Positions 16,983 to 25,609 of a stretch of 64,000 bases of DNA are shown here, one piece after another. The translations under genes and the position numbers were made by a program. Source of the DNA: G963665085 sp963665085 (GTDB taxonomy: Bacteria > Bacteroidota > Bacteroidia > Bacteroidales > JAAAOM01); assembly GCA_963665085.2 (NCBI GenBank), contig CAXXXS010000001.1:1984001-2048000 (forward strand). Reading direction: 5' to 3'. Each line of letters opens with the position of its first letter. Position 1 is the first letter of the stretch. The notes beneath the pieces are model-generated. The model did not search any database. It was given only the letters and a program-made list of their open reading frames with translations, and was not told the origin of the DNA.

Positions 16983-17635
16983 AATTACATAAGGAAGGAC
17001 AAACACTAATTATTTCATTCTTTGTGGCCTTGTTGTCACTAAATTTATTACTTGGTTATCTAATAAATGAACTATTATTTCTGAAAATATTTTTAGGGAC
17101 TATATCATTCGTATTCTGGGGTTTTATTCTTTGGTTTTTTCGAATACCTAAAAGAGATGTGATTCTTGATGAGAATGCAATTATGTCACCAGCCGACGGA
17201 AAAGTTGTTGTGATTGAAGAAACAGAAGAGACTGAATTTTTTAAAGATAAAAGGATACAGGTATCTATTTTTATGAGCCCGTTAAATGTACATTCAAATC
17301 TTTATCCAATTTCCGGAAATGTTGCATACACAAAATATCATCCAGGGAAATATCTTGTTGCATGGCATCCTAAATCTTCTACTGATAATGAACGTAGCAC
17401 TGTTGTTGTCGAGTTAAAACAAGGTAAAAGTGTTTTGATGCGACAAATTGCAGGTGCAGTTGCAAGAAGAATCAGGACATATTCTGAAGTAGGACACGAA
17501 GCAAAACAATGTTCGGAAATGGGATTTATAAAATTTGGTTCCCGGGTTGATTTATTTTTACCACTAGATGCTAACATAAAAGTTGATTTAGAACAAAAAT
17601 CTATTGCTGGAAAAACAATTATAGCTACCTGGTAA
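16979..17635 (+). CDS. psd: Phosphatidylserine decarboxylase proenzyme (short type)
   Basis: At 218 residues this is the short Psd class, which converts phosphatidylserine to phosphatidylethanolamine. Two N-terminal transmembrane segments precede the catalytic part: ADGKVVVIEE, FMSPLNVHSNLYPISG (with the conserved His) and the self-cleavage motif FGSR near residue 184. Cleavage between Gly and Ser would create the pyruvoyl group. I use the ATG at 16979, overlapping the cdsA stop, rather than the in-frame ATG 33 bases upstream inside cdsA, because coupling and hydrophobic N-terminus both fit. pssA is not in the window. Confidence 0.92.
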   Translation: MKLHKEGQTLIISFFVALLSLNLLLGYLINELLFLKIFLGTISFVFWGFILWFFRIPKRDVILDENAIMSPADGKVVVIEETEETEFFKDKRIQVSIFMSPLNVHSNLYPISGNVAYTKYHPGKYLVAWHPKSSTDNERSTVVVELKQGKSVLMRQIAGAVARRIRTYSEVGHEAKQCSEMGFIKFGSRVDLFLPLDANIKVDLEQKSIAGKTIIATW

Positions 17636-17843
17636 TTGGTTACGAGAAATATAAATAACGAATTCTATTTTCTAAAGGACGGGCTTTTTCGCAGTAAAGT
17701 TTATTTAAATCAAAATATATACTTACAGAAAATTGTCAGTATTCTTTTCTAAAAAAGAATAGCAAAACTTTATTTCATTCTATGTTACAGTTTTATTGTA
17801 ACGTTTATACATTAAATGAGTAAAAAATAAATATTTTTAGAAA

Positions 17844-19265
17844 GTGAGGCTTTCGATTTTACAATTATTAATGAATTTCGATTATAAATCAATACTGTTT
17901 TTTATAGTACTTACTAACATATCTATTATTGTTATTTTTTCATATGTAATGGTAATAAAAAACCTCCAGCGTTGGTTCCTGGTTGTTTTTCTGATAAGCA
18001 AAGTATTACATACCCTGGGTTTGGTCGGTGTAGCTATGCGGGGCATTATCCCGGACTTATTATCAATTCATTTTAGTAATTTTTTTTTATTAATAAGTTC
18101 TGCTGCAATTGCGATTAGTATAATAAGTTATGATGGTGAATTTTCACCTAAACTTAGTTATTCATTAATATTTACTTCAATATTATTTTTTATTGGGCGT
18201 ACTATTTTAAAAGATAACCTTGCTTATAGAAGTGTTGCACAGACTCTTGGAGAAGTTATTATATATGGGATTAGCGGAATTGCTCTTTTTTACAGGAAAG
18301 AAAAATTGTATTTGAAATCTTTTATTGCTGTTACTTTTTTATTTTATTCTCTTTTTCAGCTGTTTAGGTCTTATGTTATTTTTAATATTAGAGAAGAATA
18401 TTCTTTTTTTAATGGGTCTTCGATTGATTCTGTGTATCTCATAATATCTGTTTTTATTGTAAATATTAACAATATTGGTTTTATACTTATGTTGCTGGAA
18501 ATAAATGAGATTGAGCTTTCTAAAAAAAATATTCTTATTGCTGCAGACCGAGAAGAACTAAAAGTATTAAATCAAACAAAAGATAAATTTTTTTCAATTA
18601 TCGCCCATGATCTACGCTCTCCCATTGGGACAATGTCAGAGATGCTAACGATTATTAATACTAGTTTTAAGGATGAATTAAGTGACAGTATGCTTAAAAT
18701 TTTTAAAGTTCTTAATGATTCTGCAAAAAATACATTTTCTTTAATTGAAAACCTATTAACCTGGTCACGCTCTCAAAGTGGTGCTATTAGATTTTCTCCC
18801 CAAAAGATTAATCTATTCGAGATAATAAAAAATAATATAAATCTCAATTTATACAGTGCGCAGGATAAAAATATAACAATTGAGAATAGAATTGATAGAG
18901 AAATTTTTGTTTATGTTGATTTTTCTATGATTGATGCTGTTGTTCGAAATTTACTTAACAATGCCGTAAAATATACTTTTGATAATGGTGTTATTGTTAT
19001 TTCACATAGTTTTTTAGAAAATAAAGTGAAAGTTAGTATTAGTGATTCAGGTATAGGAATGTCAAATGAAACAGTCGGGAATCTATTTAAACCAAATTCA
19101 AGCAGAATCGTGAAAATTGGGACAAAGGGAGAGAAGGGTACAGGACTTGGACTTGTCTTATGCAAAGAATTTATTGAAAAAAATGAGGGGGAAATTTGGG
19201 TGGAAAGTAGTGAAGGCAATGGTTCTACCTTTTATTTTACACTGCCTTTTGCTACAATAGATTAG
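17844..19265 (+). CDS. Membrane-bound sensor histidine kinase
   Basis: The 473-residue protein has an N-terminal half with six to seven predicted membrane helices and no recognised sensor domain. A HisKA domain follows (KFFSIIAHDLRSPIGTMSEM, His about 255), then a HATPase_c domain with NLLNNAVKYTF, DSGIGM and KGTGLGLVLCKEF. It is likely to autophosphorylate in response to a membrane or lipid-soluble signal. No response regulator adjoins it. The start could be the GTG at 17844 or the ATG at 17871; the choice changes only nine residues. Confidence 0.85.
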   Translation: MRLSILQLLMNFDYKSILFFIVLTNISIIVIFSYVMVIKNLQRWFLVVFLISKVLHTLGLVGVAMRGIIPDLLSIHFSNFFLLISSAAIAISIISYDGEFSPKLSYSLIFTSILFFIGRTILKDNLAYRSVAQTLGEVIIYGISGIALFYRKEKLYLKSFIAVTFLFYSLFQLFRSYVIFNIREEYSFFNGSSIDSVYLIISVFIVNINNIGFILMLLEINEIELSKKNILIAADREELKVLNQTKDKFFSIIAHDLRSPIGTMSEMLTIINTSFKDELSDSMLKIFKVLNDSAKNTFSLIENLLTWSRSQSGAIRFSPQKINLFEIIKNNINLNLYSAQDKNITIENRIDREIFVYVDFSMIDAVVRNLLNNAVKYTFDNGVIVISHSFLENKVKVSISDSGIGMSNETVGNLFKPNSSRIVKIGTKGEKGTGLGLVLCKEFIEKNEGEIWVESSEGNGSTFYFTLPFATID

Positions 19266-19283
19266 TTGAAAAATTGAAATGAT

Positions 19284-20309
19284 TTATTTCCATTCATCTT
19301 CAACAATTGCATAATGATAATTGTCCTTCCATTGGCCACGGATGGGCAATATCTTTTTGCGCAATCCTTCACGTGTCATGCCACATTTTTCCAGAATACG
19401 AATTGATTTAGCATTTGAAGTTTCGACCCCAGCTTCTACTTTATGAAGTTTAAAGTCTTCAAAACCTAATTTTATAAGACGCTTAGCCACTTCAGTTGCA
19501 TATCCGTTTCCCCAATAAGCTGGATTAAGTTTATAATAGATTTCTCCGAGTTTAAATTTATCCAGAGAAGGGAATAAACCACACATTCCGATAAATTCAC
19601 CGGTTTCCTTTAATACAATCTTCCATTGATAAGATTTACGGGGATATTCTATTTGTGCGTCAATTATTGACTTAACAATGTCTTTTGTTTCTTCAATATC
19701 TTTTGGTATTCCAAGAGTGTTGAATTCATCAACTTCAGGAATTGAATGAAGCTCGTGTATCTTATCCAGATCGTTCCAGTTTATCTCTTTAATATATAAT
19801 CTGTCAGTATCTAATTCAAATTGATTGGAGCAAATTATTCTATTCCAGTTTCTGGATTGTTTTCCTGTTATTTTGTCAATCTTTAATTTTTGGATAGTGA
19901 TTGTGTTTATATGTATTTCTTCAAATGCCATGTCACCCTTTGCCCCATAATGGTGCATGATAATTTCAAGCGCTTTTTTCTTTTCTTCAAATTCTTCTAT
20001 TAATTCTATTTTACCATATCCAATAACAGATCTGTAGTATGCAGACCATGCACAAGGTATATCAGCGCTTATTATGTCTGCTTTTTGTTCAATCTCAAAA
20101 CAAACATTATTATTGTTTTTTAGAATATCTATCTTTTTACCAACATGTGCGGAGTGTATATAAATGTAGTTGTCTTTATATCCATAGTTATAAGGCACGA
20201 TATATGGAATATTGTTTTCGTCTACCATTGCAATACGACAGACAATCGAATTTGATAATATTTCCTCTAATGCTTCTTTTGCTATAATTTCCTGCTTCGC
20301 TCTTCGCAT
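19284..20309 (-). CDS. Fusion of pyridoxamine 5'-phosphate oxidase-like flavin-binding domain and GNAT acetyltransferase
   Basis: The 341-residue protein has two halves. Residues about 1-155 resemble the PNPOx-like split-barrel flavin/heme-binding family related to NimA: IVCRIAMVDENNIPYIVPYNYGYKDNYIYIHSAHVGKKID and CAWSAYYRSVIGYGKIELI. Residues about 165-341 are a RimJ/RimL-type GNAT N-acetyltransferase with FIGMCGLFPSLDKFKLGEIYYKLNPAYWGNGYATEVAKRLIKLGF and ILEKCGMTREGLRKK. Both halves look intact and no frame disruption separates them. The fusion suggests detoxification or modification of small molecules, but the substrate is unknown. Confidence 0.82.
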   Translation of the reverse strand: MRRAKQEIIAKEALEEILSNSIVCRIAMVDENNIPYIVPYNYGYKDNYIYIHSAHVGKKIDILKNNNNVCFEIEQKADIISADIPCAWSAYYRSVIGYGKIELIEEFEEKKKALEIIMHHYGAKGDMAFEEIHINTITIQKLKIDKITGKQSRNWNRIICSNQFELDTDRLYIKEINWNDLDKIHELHSIPEVDEFNTLGIPKDIEETKDIVKSIIDAQIEYPRKSYQWKIVLKETGEFIGMCGLFPSLDKFKLGEIYYKLNPAYWGNGYATEVAKRLIKLGFEDFKLHKVEAGVETSNAKSIRILEKCGMTREGLRKKILPIRGQWKDNYHYAIVEDEWK

Positions 20310-20428
20310 ATTTATTATTGTTTTGAGAAGCGCAAAATTAATATTTCTGATTAATCAGAGAAGAAAACATTGCAGTAAACCTAAATTATTTAGATACGTA
20401 GTAGGAATTTTAGGGAAGGAAAGAATAA

Positions 20429-20569
20429 AAAAAGAGGCTGTCTGAAAAGTAACTCTGACAGGCCTAGTGACTCTGTCAGGTTTTAGCAATTGATTGATTT
20501 ATAACCTGTCAGAGTTCGAAGAACCTGACAGAGTTTACAATCAAATGACTTTTTGGACAGCCTCTTTTT
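20429..20569. repeat. MITE-like palindromic element with 22-bp inverted ends and nested CTCTGTCAGG stems
   Basis: The ends AAAAAGAGGCTGTCTGAAAAGT and ACTTTTTGGACAGCCTCTTTTT are complementary with two mismatches. Inside are two further pairs: AACTCTGACAGG (20451-20462) with CCTGTCAGAGTT (20505-20516), and CTCTGTCAGGTT (20471-20482) with AACCTGACAGAG (20522-20533). It lies in the 273-base gap between the flavin/GNAT gene start and the stop of the EF-G-like gene, where it may also terminate transcription. No target duplication was recognised. Confidence 0.75.
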
Positions 20570-20582
20570 GCAGTTTCAATTA

Positions 20583-22742
20583 CTATTCTTCGTCTTCTTG
20601 TTCTGCTTCGTGAGCTTTTAGTAAGACTTCCTGAACATCGCCAGGAACAGCAGCGTACTCTGCAAATTTCATGTTATACATAGCACGTCCACCAGAAATT
20701 GAACTTAACGTTGTAGAATATTTATTCATTTCTGCCAATGGAACTTTAGCTTTGATTTTTTCAAAGCCTTTTTCACTACTCATTCCAAGTACCATTCCAC
20801 GGCGTCCTTGTAGGTCACTCATTACATCTCCCATAGCATCAGATGGGACCCAAACTTCAACATCATAAACTGGTTCAAGAATTTTTGGTCCTGCTTCTTT
20901 AAAAGCTTTGCTAAATGCATTTCTACCAGCAAGTTTAAATGAAATTTCATTTGAATCTACCTGGTGCATTTTACCATCATAAACATAAACGCAGATGTCT
21001 CGGGCATATGAACCGGTTAAAGGTCCTTGCTCCATTCTTTCCATAATACCTTTTAAGATAGCAGGAAGAAAACGTGCATCAATAGAACCTCCAACGATAC
21101 AGTTGTAGAAAACAAGTTTACCGCCCCATGCAAGAGGATGTTCTTCTTTGTTTCTAATAGATAGTTTATATTCTTTACCATTGAGTTTTACCATAGTCTT
21201 ATCTGCAGAACCTTCAATATAAGGCTCGATAAGCATGTGTACCTCTCCAAATTGTCCTGAACCGCCAGATTGTTTTTTATGACGGTAATCTGCCTGGGCA
21301 ATTTTTGTGATAGTCTCACGGTATGGTATTCTTGGAGAAATTAGTTCAGTTTCGATCTTAAAAATATTATCTAAATGCCATTTTAGGATATTGATATGAT
21401 ATTCCCCTTGTCCTGAAATGATAATTTGTTTAAGCTCTTTTGAATATTCAATAAGGATAGTAGGATCCTCATTATGCATTCTGTTTAGAGCTTCTCCAAG
21501 TTTTTCATCATCATTTTCGTTAACGGGTTTGATAGCCGTTCTAAATTTAGGATCTGGGAAATTTATTGCAGGGAATGTCCAATCCTGACCGGCAGCATTT
21601 AACGTATCGTTTACACGGACAGATTTTAGTTTAACAGTAACACCGATGTCACCGGCAACAAATTCACTTACCTTAGTACGGGTTTTTCCGGCAGATACAA
21701 ATAGTTGCGATAATCTTTCTTTATTGCCATTTTTAGCATTAACTAAATCCATCCCTTCGCTGATTTTACCCGACATTACTTTAAAGTAACTTACATCGCC
21801 AATGTGAGGCTCAACAGCTGTTTTAAAAATAAAGATGGATGCTGGTCCGTTTGCATCTGGTTTTATTTCTTGTCCTTCAGAATTAACAGGAATAGGCATT
21901 TCGTCTGTTGTTGGACCAACATTTGTAAGGAATTCAGTAAGTCTTCCAACACCCATGTTTTTCTTTGCTGAAACACAAAAAACAGGGAATATTCCTCGTT
22001 CAAGTAATCCTGCTTTGATTCCTTGTCGCATTTCATCTTCAGTAAGGCTGTCGTTTTCAAAAAATAGTTCCATTAAGCCTTCATCGTTCTCAGCAGCTTT
22101 TTCTACGAGTTCATTATGAAGTTCGTCGGCACGTTCTTTATGTTCTGCAGGAATGTCAACTATCTCTGGTTTTCCTCCGTCCGGTCCATACTTGTACATC
22201 TTCATTTTAATAACGTCGATAACAGCATTGAATCCTGGGCCAACCTCAACAGGGAATTGTACCAAAATTACGTTGTTGCCAAATCTTTCTTTTGTTGATT
22301 CCAGGGTTTTTTCGAAGTTAGCTTTGTCGTGATCCAAGTGGTTAAAAACAAAAACCTGGGGCTTATTCGCAGCTTCTGTATAACGGCCATGGATTTCAGT
22401 ACCCACTTCAATTCCATTCTGAGAATTGATGATAATTACAGCTAAATCTGCTACATTAAGTGATGAAACAACACCACCTACAAAATCGTCTGCGCCAGGT
22501 GCGTCGAGAATATTTACCTTCTTATTGTTGAATTCTGTATATAGTAAAGATGAAAATACAGAGTTCCCATTCTCGTGTTCGATTGGGTTATAGTCAGATA
22601 CTGTATTTTTAGAACTCACATCGCCCCGGCGCTGGATGACCCCTCCGTGATGCAGCATAGATTCTGCCAATGTTGTTTTTCCGGAGCCTGCGTTACCGCA
22701 CAAAACAACATTGAGGAGTTGATTGGTAGGATAAACTTTCAT
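20583..22742 (-). CDS. Elongation factor G-like GTPase (EF-G2 type)
   Basis: The 719-residue protein has the EF-G five-domain layout: G domain with P-loop GNAGSGKT (residues 16-23), domain II, domain III (AINFPDPKFRTAIKP), domain IV and a C-terminal domain V (YDVEVWVPSDAMGDVMSDLQGRRG). Two G motifs deviate. The switch II stretch is DAPGADDF, so the catalytic His of DTPGH is Ala. The base-specificity motif is NHLD instead of NKxD. The first change is usual in EF-G-like paralogs that do not replace canonical EF-G, so this is unlikely to be the housekeeping fusA. Role is uncertain: translation, ribosome recycling or stress. Confidence 0.85.
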   Translation of the reverse strand: MKVYPTNQLLNVVLCGNAGSGKTTLAESMLHHGGVIQRRGDVSSKNTVSDYNPIEHENGNSVFSSLLYTEFNNKKVNILDAPGADDFVGGVVSSLNVADLAVIIINSQNGIEVGTEIHGRYTEAANKPQVFVFNHLDHDKANFEKTLESTKERFGNNVILVQFPVEVGPGFNAVIDVIKMKMYKYGPDGGKPEIVDIPAEHKERADELHNELVEKAAENDEGLMELFFENDSLTEDEMRQGIKAGLLERGIFPVFCVSAKKNMGVGRLTEFLTNVGPTTDEMPIPVNSEGQEIKPDANGPASIFIFKTAVEPHIGDVSYFKVMSGKISEGMDLVNAKNGNKERLSQLFVSAGKTRTKVSEFVAGDIGVTVKLKSVRVNDTLNAAGQDWTFPAINFPDPKFRTAIKPVNENDDEKLGEALNRMHNEDPTILIEYSKELKQIIISGQGEYHINILKWHLDNIFKIETELISPRIPYRETITKIAQADYRHKKQSGGSGQFGEVHMLIEPYIEGSADKTMVKLNGKEYKLSIRNKEEHPLAWGGKLVFYNCIVGGSIDARFLPAILKGIMERMEQGPLTGSYARDICVYVYDGKMHQVDSNEISFKLAGRNAFSKAFKEAGPKILEPVYDVEVWVPSDAMGDVMSDLQGRRGMVLGMSSEKGFEKIKAKVPLAEMNKYSTTLSSISGGRAMYNMKFAEYAAVPGDVQEVLLKAHEAEQEDEE

Positions 22743-22987
22743 GTTAATCTTAATTTTAGTAATTATTTATTTTTCAACGAACCATACCGCCAATTATGGC
22801 AGTTCGCTAAAGTAATAATTTTTTTATATTATGTTAAGTTTAGGTTAAGGAAAATAGAACCATCTATGGGAATGCAAAATTTAAGTCGACACATGAAAGC
22901 TGAAATGTCCTATGACTAGTATTGTTTGAAGGGAATGTTAAAAATTCTTAAAGCTTACGAAGTTTCTGTTCCTAATTTTTAGTATTA

Positions 22988-24650
22988 CCTTAAATCCGCA
23001 TCAAAAAATAGTTAAAAATCGGCAAGCCTTGAAAAATAAAATCATTCAAAGCATTGCCGATTAAAATGTTTTCACCTATTTAGGTGCAAAACATCGTAGC
23101 TGATGAAAATTACATATTCTAAAGAAAATATCAAGTCTTTTGGCGGAATAAATTTCGCTGATGAAATAATCAAGAACGCAAATCTATATAAAACTATTGA
23201 CGAAAGCCTTGGCAGTAGGGGCATACGAGCAGAATACAGTTATAGTGATTTAGTCCGTTCATATTTTTTACTTGTTTTATGTGGAGGCGGGTGTGCAGAG
23301 GATATCACAGAACACTTACGCGATGAGCTCGAACAAGTAAAAGAGTTTAAGGTATGTTCTGCAGATACATTGCTGCGTATGCAAAAAGAACTGTCAACCG
23401 AAAAGGAAACATTTATATCAAAAGGGAATATTGAGCACGACTTCAATATCAACCTAAACCTTAATAGGCTTATGGTCCAGTTGTTGGTCAAGACAAAACA
23501 ACTTTCTGCCAATACTGACAATTATATATTTGATTACGACAACCAGTTTATCCCCACAGGGAAATACGATTCTAAACGCAGTTATAAGAAGGACGATGGA
23601 TATTTCCCGGGCATTGCAACTATAGGGAACCACCCGGTTTATATTGAAAACAGAAACGGGAACAGCAATGTAAAATACAAACAGGAACAGACACTTGAAA
23701 ATGCATATGGCATTTTAAAAGAATTTGGGATAAAACCAAAGTACAGCCGTATGGACTGTGGCTCTTTCGACAAAGAAGTCCTTCCCGTGATAGAATCCAA
23801 TAGCGAATACTTTTTTATCAGGGCGCAACGTTGTGCCTCTTTGTATGATGAAATAAAACAAATCGGAACATGGCAAGAAGTAGAAATAGGCTTTAAGAAA
23901 TATCAAGTAGCATCAATCTGGTACGCCCCCTTTGGCCAAGAAAAAACTTACCGCTATGTAATCAGTAGGGAAAAGAACAGCGATGGACAAACAGACCTTT
24001 TTACCGGCGATGATTTTAAATACAGGGCTATTATGACCAATGAACCGCTGATGTCTGATTTGGAAGTGATCCTGTTCTACAACGATAGAGGTGAAAGCGA
24101 ACGTCTGTTCGATGAAATGAACAATGACTTTTTATGGAAAAAAATGCCATTCTCTTTTCTTCATGAAAATACGGTATTCTTAATATTGATGGCAATTTGC
24201 CGAAATATGTTTCATTTCCTGACAAACTTCCTTAGTGCCAAATTAGATTTTATCAAACCAAACTTCAGATTAAAGAAGTTTATATTCCGGTTTATGGTGG
24301 TCCCTTCAAAATGGATAAAACGTGGACGACAGCATATTTTGAAGCTGTTTTCCACAAAACAATATCACCTATTGTTGCTTGATTAACAGACAAATATTTT
24401 AATAAGGCTTGGGAAAACTGCATTCATGTGTAAAAACTAAATATCTGTATATCAGGATTGTATGCCAACAACGATTGGTAGCCTACATATATATAACAAT
24501 AATAAAGGCTAGATACCCAAAAATTGCTTCTTGAAAATAAAATTATACCAGTAAGCTTTTATAACATACTCGAAATGCAGTAGTTTTCCCTGAAAATAAT
24601 GATAAATAAGAGTTTTTTCTATTCCAAATTATTAATCTGCGGATTTAAGG
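22988..24650 (+). mobile_element. Complete IS1380-family insertion sequence, 1,663 bp
   Basis: The ends are perfect 13-bp inverted repeats, CCTTAAATCCGCA at 22988-23000 and TGCGGATTTAAGG at 24638-24650. Both are flanked by TATTA (22983-22987 and 24651-24655), a 5-bp target duplication. The single transposase gene occupies 23103-24386. A subterminal hairpin (AATCGGCAA / TTGCCGATT, about 23017-23064) lies ahead of the gene. Some 260 bases after the stop are non-coding and contain GGGAAAACTGCAT and a near-complement. The intact ends, duplication and full-length reading frame suggest a recent, possibly active insertion. The 24651-24821 stretch after it shows nothing recognisable. Confidence 0.92.
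23103..24386 (+). CDS. IS1380-family transposase
   Basis: The 427-residue DDE transposase opens with GGINFADEIIKNANLYKTIDESLGSRGIRAEYSYSDLV, which is characteristic of the IS1380 family. Probable catalytic residues lie in IFDYDNQFI (first Asp), SRMDCGSFDKEVL (second Asp) and FYNDRGESERLFDEMNNDF (Glu). Length is near full for the family and the frame is uninterrupted. The C-terminal stretch (FMVVPSKWIKRGRQHILKLFS) is basic, as expected. Codon use is richer in G+C than the neighbouring glycan genes, in keeping with horizontal arrival. Confidence 0.93.
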   Translation: MKITYSKENIKSFGGINFADEIIKNANLYKTIDESLGSRGIRAEYSYSDLVRSYFLLVLCGGGCAEDITEHLRDELEQVKEFKVCSADTLLRMQKELSTEKETFISKGNIEHDFNINLNLNRLMVQLLVKTKQLSANTDNYIFDYDNQFIPTGKYDSKRSYKKDDGYFPGIATIGNHPVYIENRNGNSNVKYKQEQTLENAYGILKEFGIKPKYSRMDCGSFDKEVLPVIESNSEYFFIRAQRCASLYDEIKQIGTWQEVEIGFKKYQVASIWYAPFGQEKTYRYVISREKNSDGQTDLFTGDDFKYRAIMTNEPLMSDLEVILFYNDRGESERLFDEMNNDFLWKKMPFSFLHENTVFLILMAICRNMFHFLTNFLSAKLDFIKPNFRLKKFIFRFMVVPSKWIKRGRQHILKLFSTKQYHLLLLD

Positions 24651-24821
24651 TATTATGAAAAGAAGGAAGAATGGAATGAAGAGGAAATGGAATAATAACA
24701 TTTTTGGAACCTAAAGCCATCTATTTTTTTTATTATTCCAAGAAACCAAATTTTGAATAAAATCAGTATCTCAAATTGGAAATATTAATATGAAAACACA
24801 TACGAGATAAGGTGAAAGAGT

Positions 24822-25547
24822 TTATTTTGTCTTGAAAAGGCCATATTTCAAAATAACATAAAATGCCCTAAAGCCATCACGCCAACCAATTTTTTTACCT
24901 TCGTTATACGTTCTACCGTAATATGATATTCCAACTTCATAAATTCTTATGTTTGGAATTCTGGCAATTTTAGCCGTTACTTCAGGTTCAAATCCAAAAC
25001 GCTTCTCATTAAGTTGAAGAGGTTTTAAAATATCCAATCTGAATAGTTTATAACAAGTTTCCATATCTGTTAGATTGATATTGGTAAACATATTAGAAGT
25101 TTTGGTTAAAATTTTGTTTCCAACCGAATGCCAAAAAAACAATACTCTGTGTGGCTGGGAGCCTATAAAACGAGAACCATAAACAACATCTGCTTTGTCT
25201 TTTAAAATAGGATCAAGTAATAAGTTAAATTCGTTAGGGTCGTATTCCAGATCTGCATCTTGAATAATTAAATAGTCTCCGGTTGCCAGGGCAATTCCAG
25301 TATGTAATGCAGCTCCTTTCCCCTGATTTTTTTTATGTTTTGAATATATGATATTTAGAGTAGGATTCTTTTCTATAAAATCTTTAATTAGATTTTCACT
25401 GTTATCAGATGAACAATCATTAACAAGAATAATCTCTTTTTCAATAGAATGGGGTAGATTAACTTCTAATACTTTGTTTATTAAATTAATAATTGTTTCT
25501 TCTTCGTTATATACGGGGATGAGGATTGACAGTTTTTTGGGACTCAT
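24822..25547 (-). CDS. Family 2 glycosyltransferase, dolichol-phosphate-mannose synthase type
   Basis: The 241-residue GT-A enzyme has SILIPVYNEEETI at the N-terminus, ILVNDCSSDNS, GKGAALHTGIALATGDYLIIQDADLEYDP (DAD metal motif) and VVYGSRFIG. A GFEPEVTAKIARIPNIRIYEVGISYYGRTYNEGKKIGWRDGF segment near the C-terminus is shared with DPMS-like proteins. It lacks C-terminal membrane helices. It probably makes a polyprenyl-phosphate-linked sugar donor; the GT-C-like enzymes encoded next to it would be the natural users. Confidence 0.9.
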   Translation of the reverse strand: MSPKKLSILIPVYNEEETIINLINKVLEVNLPHSIEKEIILVNDCSSDNSENLIKDFIEKNPTLNIIYSKHKKNQGKGAALHTGIALATGDYLIIQDADLEYDPNEFNLLLDPILKDKADVVYGSRFIGSQPHRVLFFWHSVGNKILTKTSNMFTNINLTDMETCYKLFRLDILKPLQLNEKRFGFEPEVTAKIARIPNIRIYEVGISYYGRTYNEGKKIGWRDGFRAFYVILKYGLFKTK

Positions 25548-25609
25548 GGATTTAGAATTTTACCAAATAAAGTAAATTTTGAATGAAAAAAGAAATTTAA
25601 GAATTTTCT

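Noticed and set aside
17741..17802. Two small palindromes (TATTCTTTT/AAAAGAATA and GTTACA/TGTAAC) ahead of the histidine kinase
   Set aside because: They are short and AT-rich and expected by chance in this composition. Neither forms a terminator with a T-run.
18911..19219. Antisense frame over the HATPase region of the membrane kinase
   Set aside because: It mirrors conserved kinase motifs and has no independent support.
23017..23064. AATCGGCAA ... TTGCCGATT hairpin considered as a repeat array
   Set aside because: It is a single inverted pair inside the IS upstream region, with no further units, so it is not a CRISPR or independent element.
24651..24821. Searched for a second IS or gene remnant after the IS1380 element
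   Set aside because: It is AT-rich with no frame, repeat or conserved motif found.
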